From assembly GCF_032854445.1 (NCBI RefSeq), contig NC_088304.1:23857513-23921512 (forward strand): a stretch of DNA of 64,000 bases. The letters run 5' to 3'. The translations under genes and the position numbers were made by a program. A model generated the notes under the pieces. That model was not told the origin of the DNA. It saw nothing but the letters and a program-made list of their open reading frames with translations, and ran no database searches. The stretch's first letter is position 1. Each line of letters begins with the position of its first letter. Shown in pieces: positions 57,290-64,000 of the stretch. This stretch comes from Liolophura sinensis. Its lineage: Eukaryota > Mollusca > Polyplacophora > Chitonida > Chitonidae.

Positions 57290-57640
57290 CATATCAAGTT
57301 GGTTAATAACCAGATGTTTGGTTTACATGAAAGTACATGATCCTGTATCGAGTTGTTTAATAACCAGATGTTTGGTTTAAATGAAAGTACATGATCTTGT
57401 ATCAGGTTGGTTAATAACCAGATGTTTGGTTTATATGAAAGTACATGATCCTGTATCAGGTTGCTTAACAGCCAAACGTCTGGTTTACATGAAAGTACAT
57501 GATCTTGTTTCGAGTTGGTTAATAACCAGACGTTTGGTTTACATGAAAGTACATGAATTTGAAATGCAAAAAACTCAACTGAAAAACAGTGTATCAAGTT
57601 GGTCAATAACCAAAGCTTTAAACGACAAGTACATGAATTT
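57290..57640. repeat. 54-bp minisatellite, about six units, in the ABCC 3' region
   Basis: gttggttaataaccagatgt plus ttggtttacatgaaagtaca plus tgatcctgtatcga. The period is a multiple of 3, again giving false ORFs on both strands. About 300 bp beyond the ABCC stop, so possibly in the 3' UTR. Confidence 0.9.
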
Positions 57641-57931
57641 GAAATGGACAACATTCAACTGAAGAACACCATATCAAGTGGGTTAATATTGAAACTTACA
57701 TGAAAGACATGTAACCGCATGTGAAGCGCAGGACACTCAACTGAAAACTTCAGATCAAATGTGAAACCTTGCACGCAAGAACTGACATGAAACCTTACAT
57801 GAAGAGCCATGATGCCATGATCCTCTCATGAAAACTTCATATATTAACATAACAATTTGGTTTAAAGTGAAATCCTGTATGAATGGAAATGTGAACTGAA
57901 TGATCCTCAATTGCAAACAATCCTCTATCCT

Positions 57932-62735
<4,804 letters not shown>

Positions 62736-64000
62736 CTGAATACAGTAAATACAGTGTTATACCTAACAACAGCAAATACATACAGTTACACTGTAAGTGT
62801 CCAAGTTATCCCTGAAAACCGCAAATACATACTGTGTGCCCAAGTTATCCCTGAACACCATAAATATATATAGACAAGGCACACCACAAGGTCAAAGGTT
62901 GAAACCACAAGGTCAAGTGTTGAAATTATACCTGTATTCGGCATGGTCAAAGGATGAAATCATACCTGTACACCACAAGGTCAAAGCATGAAATTATACT
63001 TATACACTGTAAGATCAAGTGGAAATTATACCTGTACACCACAAGATCAAAGGTAGAAATTATACCTGTACACAGCAAGATCAAAGGTTGAACTTATATC
63101 TGTACACTGCAAGGTCAATGATGGAAATTATACCTGCACACCACAAGGTCAAAAGTTGAAATTATACCTGCGCACAGTAAGGGTCAAAGATTGAAATTAT
63201 ACCTGTACACCACAAGGTCAAAGGTTGAAATTGTACCTGTACACCACAAGGTAAAAGCATGAAATTATACCTGTACACCACTAGGTCAAAGATTGAAATT
63301 ATACCTGTACACCACAAGATCAAAGCATAAAATTATACCTGTAGACCACAAGGCTAAAGGTTGAAATTATACCTGTACAATGCAAGGTCAAAGGTTGAAA
63401 TTATATCTGTACACCACAAGGCTAAAGTATGAAATTATACCTGTACACCACAAGGTCAAAAGTTGAAAATATACCTGTACACCACAAGGCTAAAGGTTGA
63501 AATTATACCTGTAGACCACAAGGCTAAAGGTTGAAATTATACCTGTACAATGCAAGGTCAAAAGTTGAAATTATACCTGTACACCACAAGGCTAAAGGTT
63601 GAAATTATACCTGTACACCACAAAGCTAAAGGTTAAAATTATACCTGTACATTGCAAGGTCAAAGGTTGAAATTACACCTGTACACCACAAGGCTAAAGG
63701 TTGAAATTATACCTGTACACTGCAAGGTCAAAGGTTGAAATTATATCTGTACACCACAAGGCTAAAAGTTGAAATTATACCTGTACACCACAAGGTCAAA
63801 AGTTGAAATATACCTGTACACCACAAGGCTAAAGGTTGAAATTATACCTGTACACCACAAGGTCAAAAGTTGAAAATATACCTGTACACCACAAGGCTAA
63901 AGGTTGAAATTATACCTGTACACCACAAGGCTAAAGGTTGAAATTATACCTGTACAATGCAAGGTTAAAGGTTGAAATTATACCTGTACACCACAAGGCT
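62736..64000. repeat. 34-bp minisatellite, at least 33 units, running off the window
   Basis: Unit ggtcaaaggttgaaattata plus cctgtacaccacaa. On the ABCC strand each unit reads tgtacag|GTATAATTT, echoing the real acceptor at 62735 (attcag|GTATAACTT). More diverged copies lie nearest the exon. Confidence 0.95.

Larger units (their letters stand above)
41101..57931. other. Intergenic region between the HIP1 start and the ABCC end
   Basis: Repeats and SINEs as listed, plus low-confidence exon-like segments. 47290-47750, 49460-50680, 51240-52190 and 56100-57280 show no supported feature. A lone TGACGTCA lies at 56744-56751 and an 18-G run near 51743. Confidence 0.5.

Overview
This is a eukaryotic, intron-rich, AT-rich genomic window, most likely from a lophotrochozoan and probably a marine mollusc. 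The grounds are: two multi-exon genes of conserved animal families with GT-AG introns; about 27 copies of one tRNA-derived SINE family whose 3' end reads like the invertebrate consensus (a 'tacggcgtaaaacaccaat' core and an AAATAAAT tail); a second SINE with an ACTC-type tail; several MITE families; many minisatellites; and an unusually common TACATGTA octamer. The species cannot be named from the sequence alone.

Gene 1 (minus strand, 41100 down to 3100, continuing past the low edge) is a Huntingtin-interacting-protein-1 family gene (HIP1/HIP1R/Sla2-like). I could thread 17 coding exons with intact splice sites and fully consistent phases, giving exactly 1632 nt or 544 codons. They cover the start codon, the whole ANTH domain, a proline-rich linker and about the first 180 residues of the coiled coil. 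The C-terminal actin-binding I/LWEQ (THATCH) part is not in the window. Introns 1 and 3 are large (8.2 and 14.8 kb) and hold most of the transposons.

Gene 2 (minus strand, 62735 down to 57932, starting beyond the high edge) is the C-terminal end of an ABCC-subfamily ABC transporter. Its last four exons encode the second nucleotide-binding domain from the signature loop to the stop. The residues most resemble sulfonylurea receptors (ABCC8/ABCC9).

The 16.8 kb between them (41.1-57.9 kb) has no gene I can recognise. It holds diverged tandem repeats, a 1.7 kb-spaced ancient duplication, SINEs, and a handful of exon-like segments. Among these are a possible plus-strand transcript unit at 52.4-56.1 kb with a 12-nt microexon, and an open 3'-terminal exon at 51.2 kb. 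These are reported with low confidence.

The most striking pattern is that at least three separate minisatellites grow directly out of splice junctions of the two genes and copy those junctions: the exon 10 donor and exon 5 acceptor of the HIP1 gene, and an ABCC acceptor. Each leaves a row of decoy splice sites beside the real one. Other points worth a look are a cAMP-response-element cluster and a T-box site cluster inside HIP1 intron 3, a G-run block about 0.5 kb upstream of the HIP1 start, a 506-bp higher-order duplication inside the 36-bp array in the ABCC gene, and a 21-bp SINE-tail insertion flanked by a perfect 15-bp duplication.
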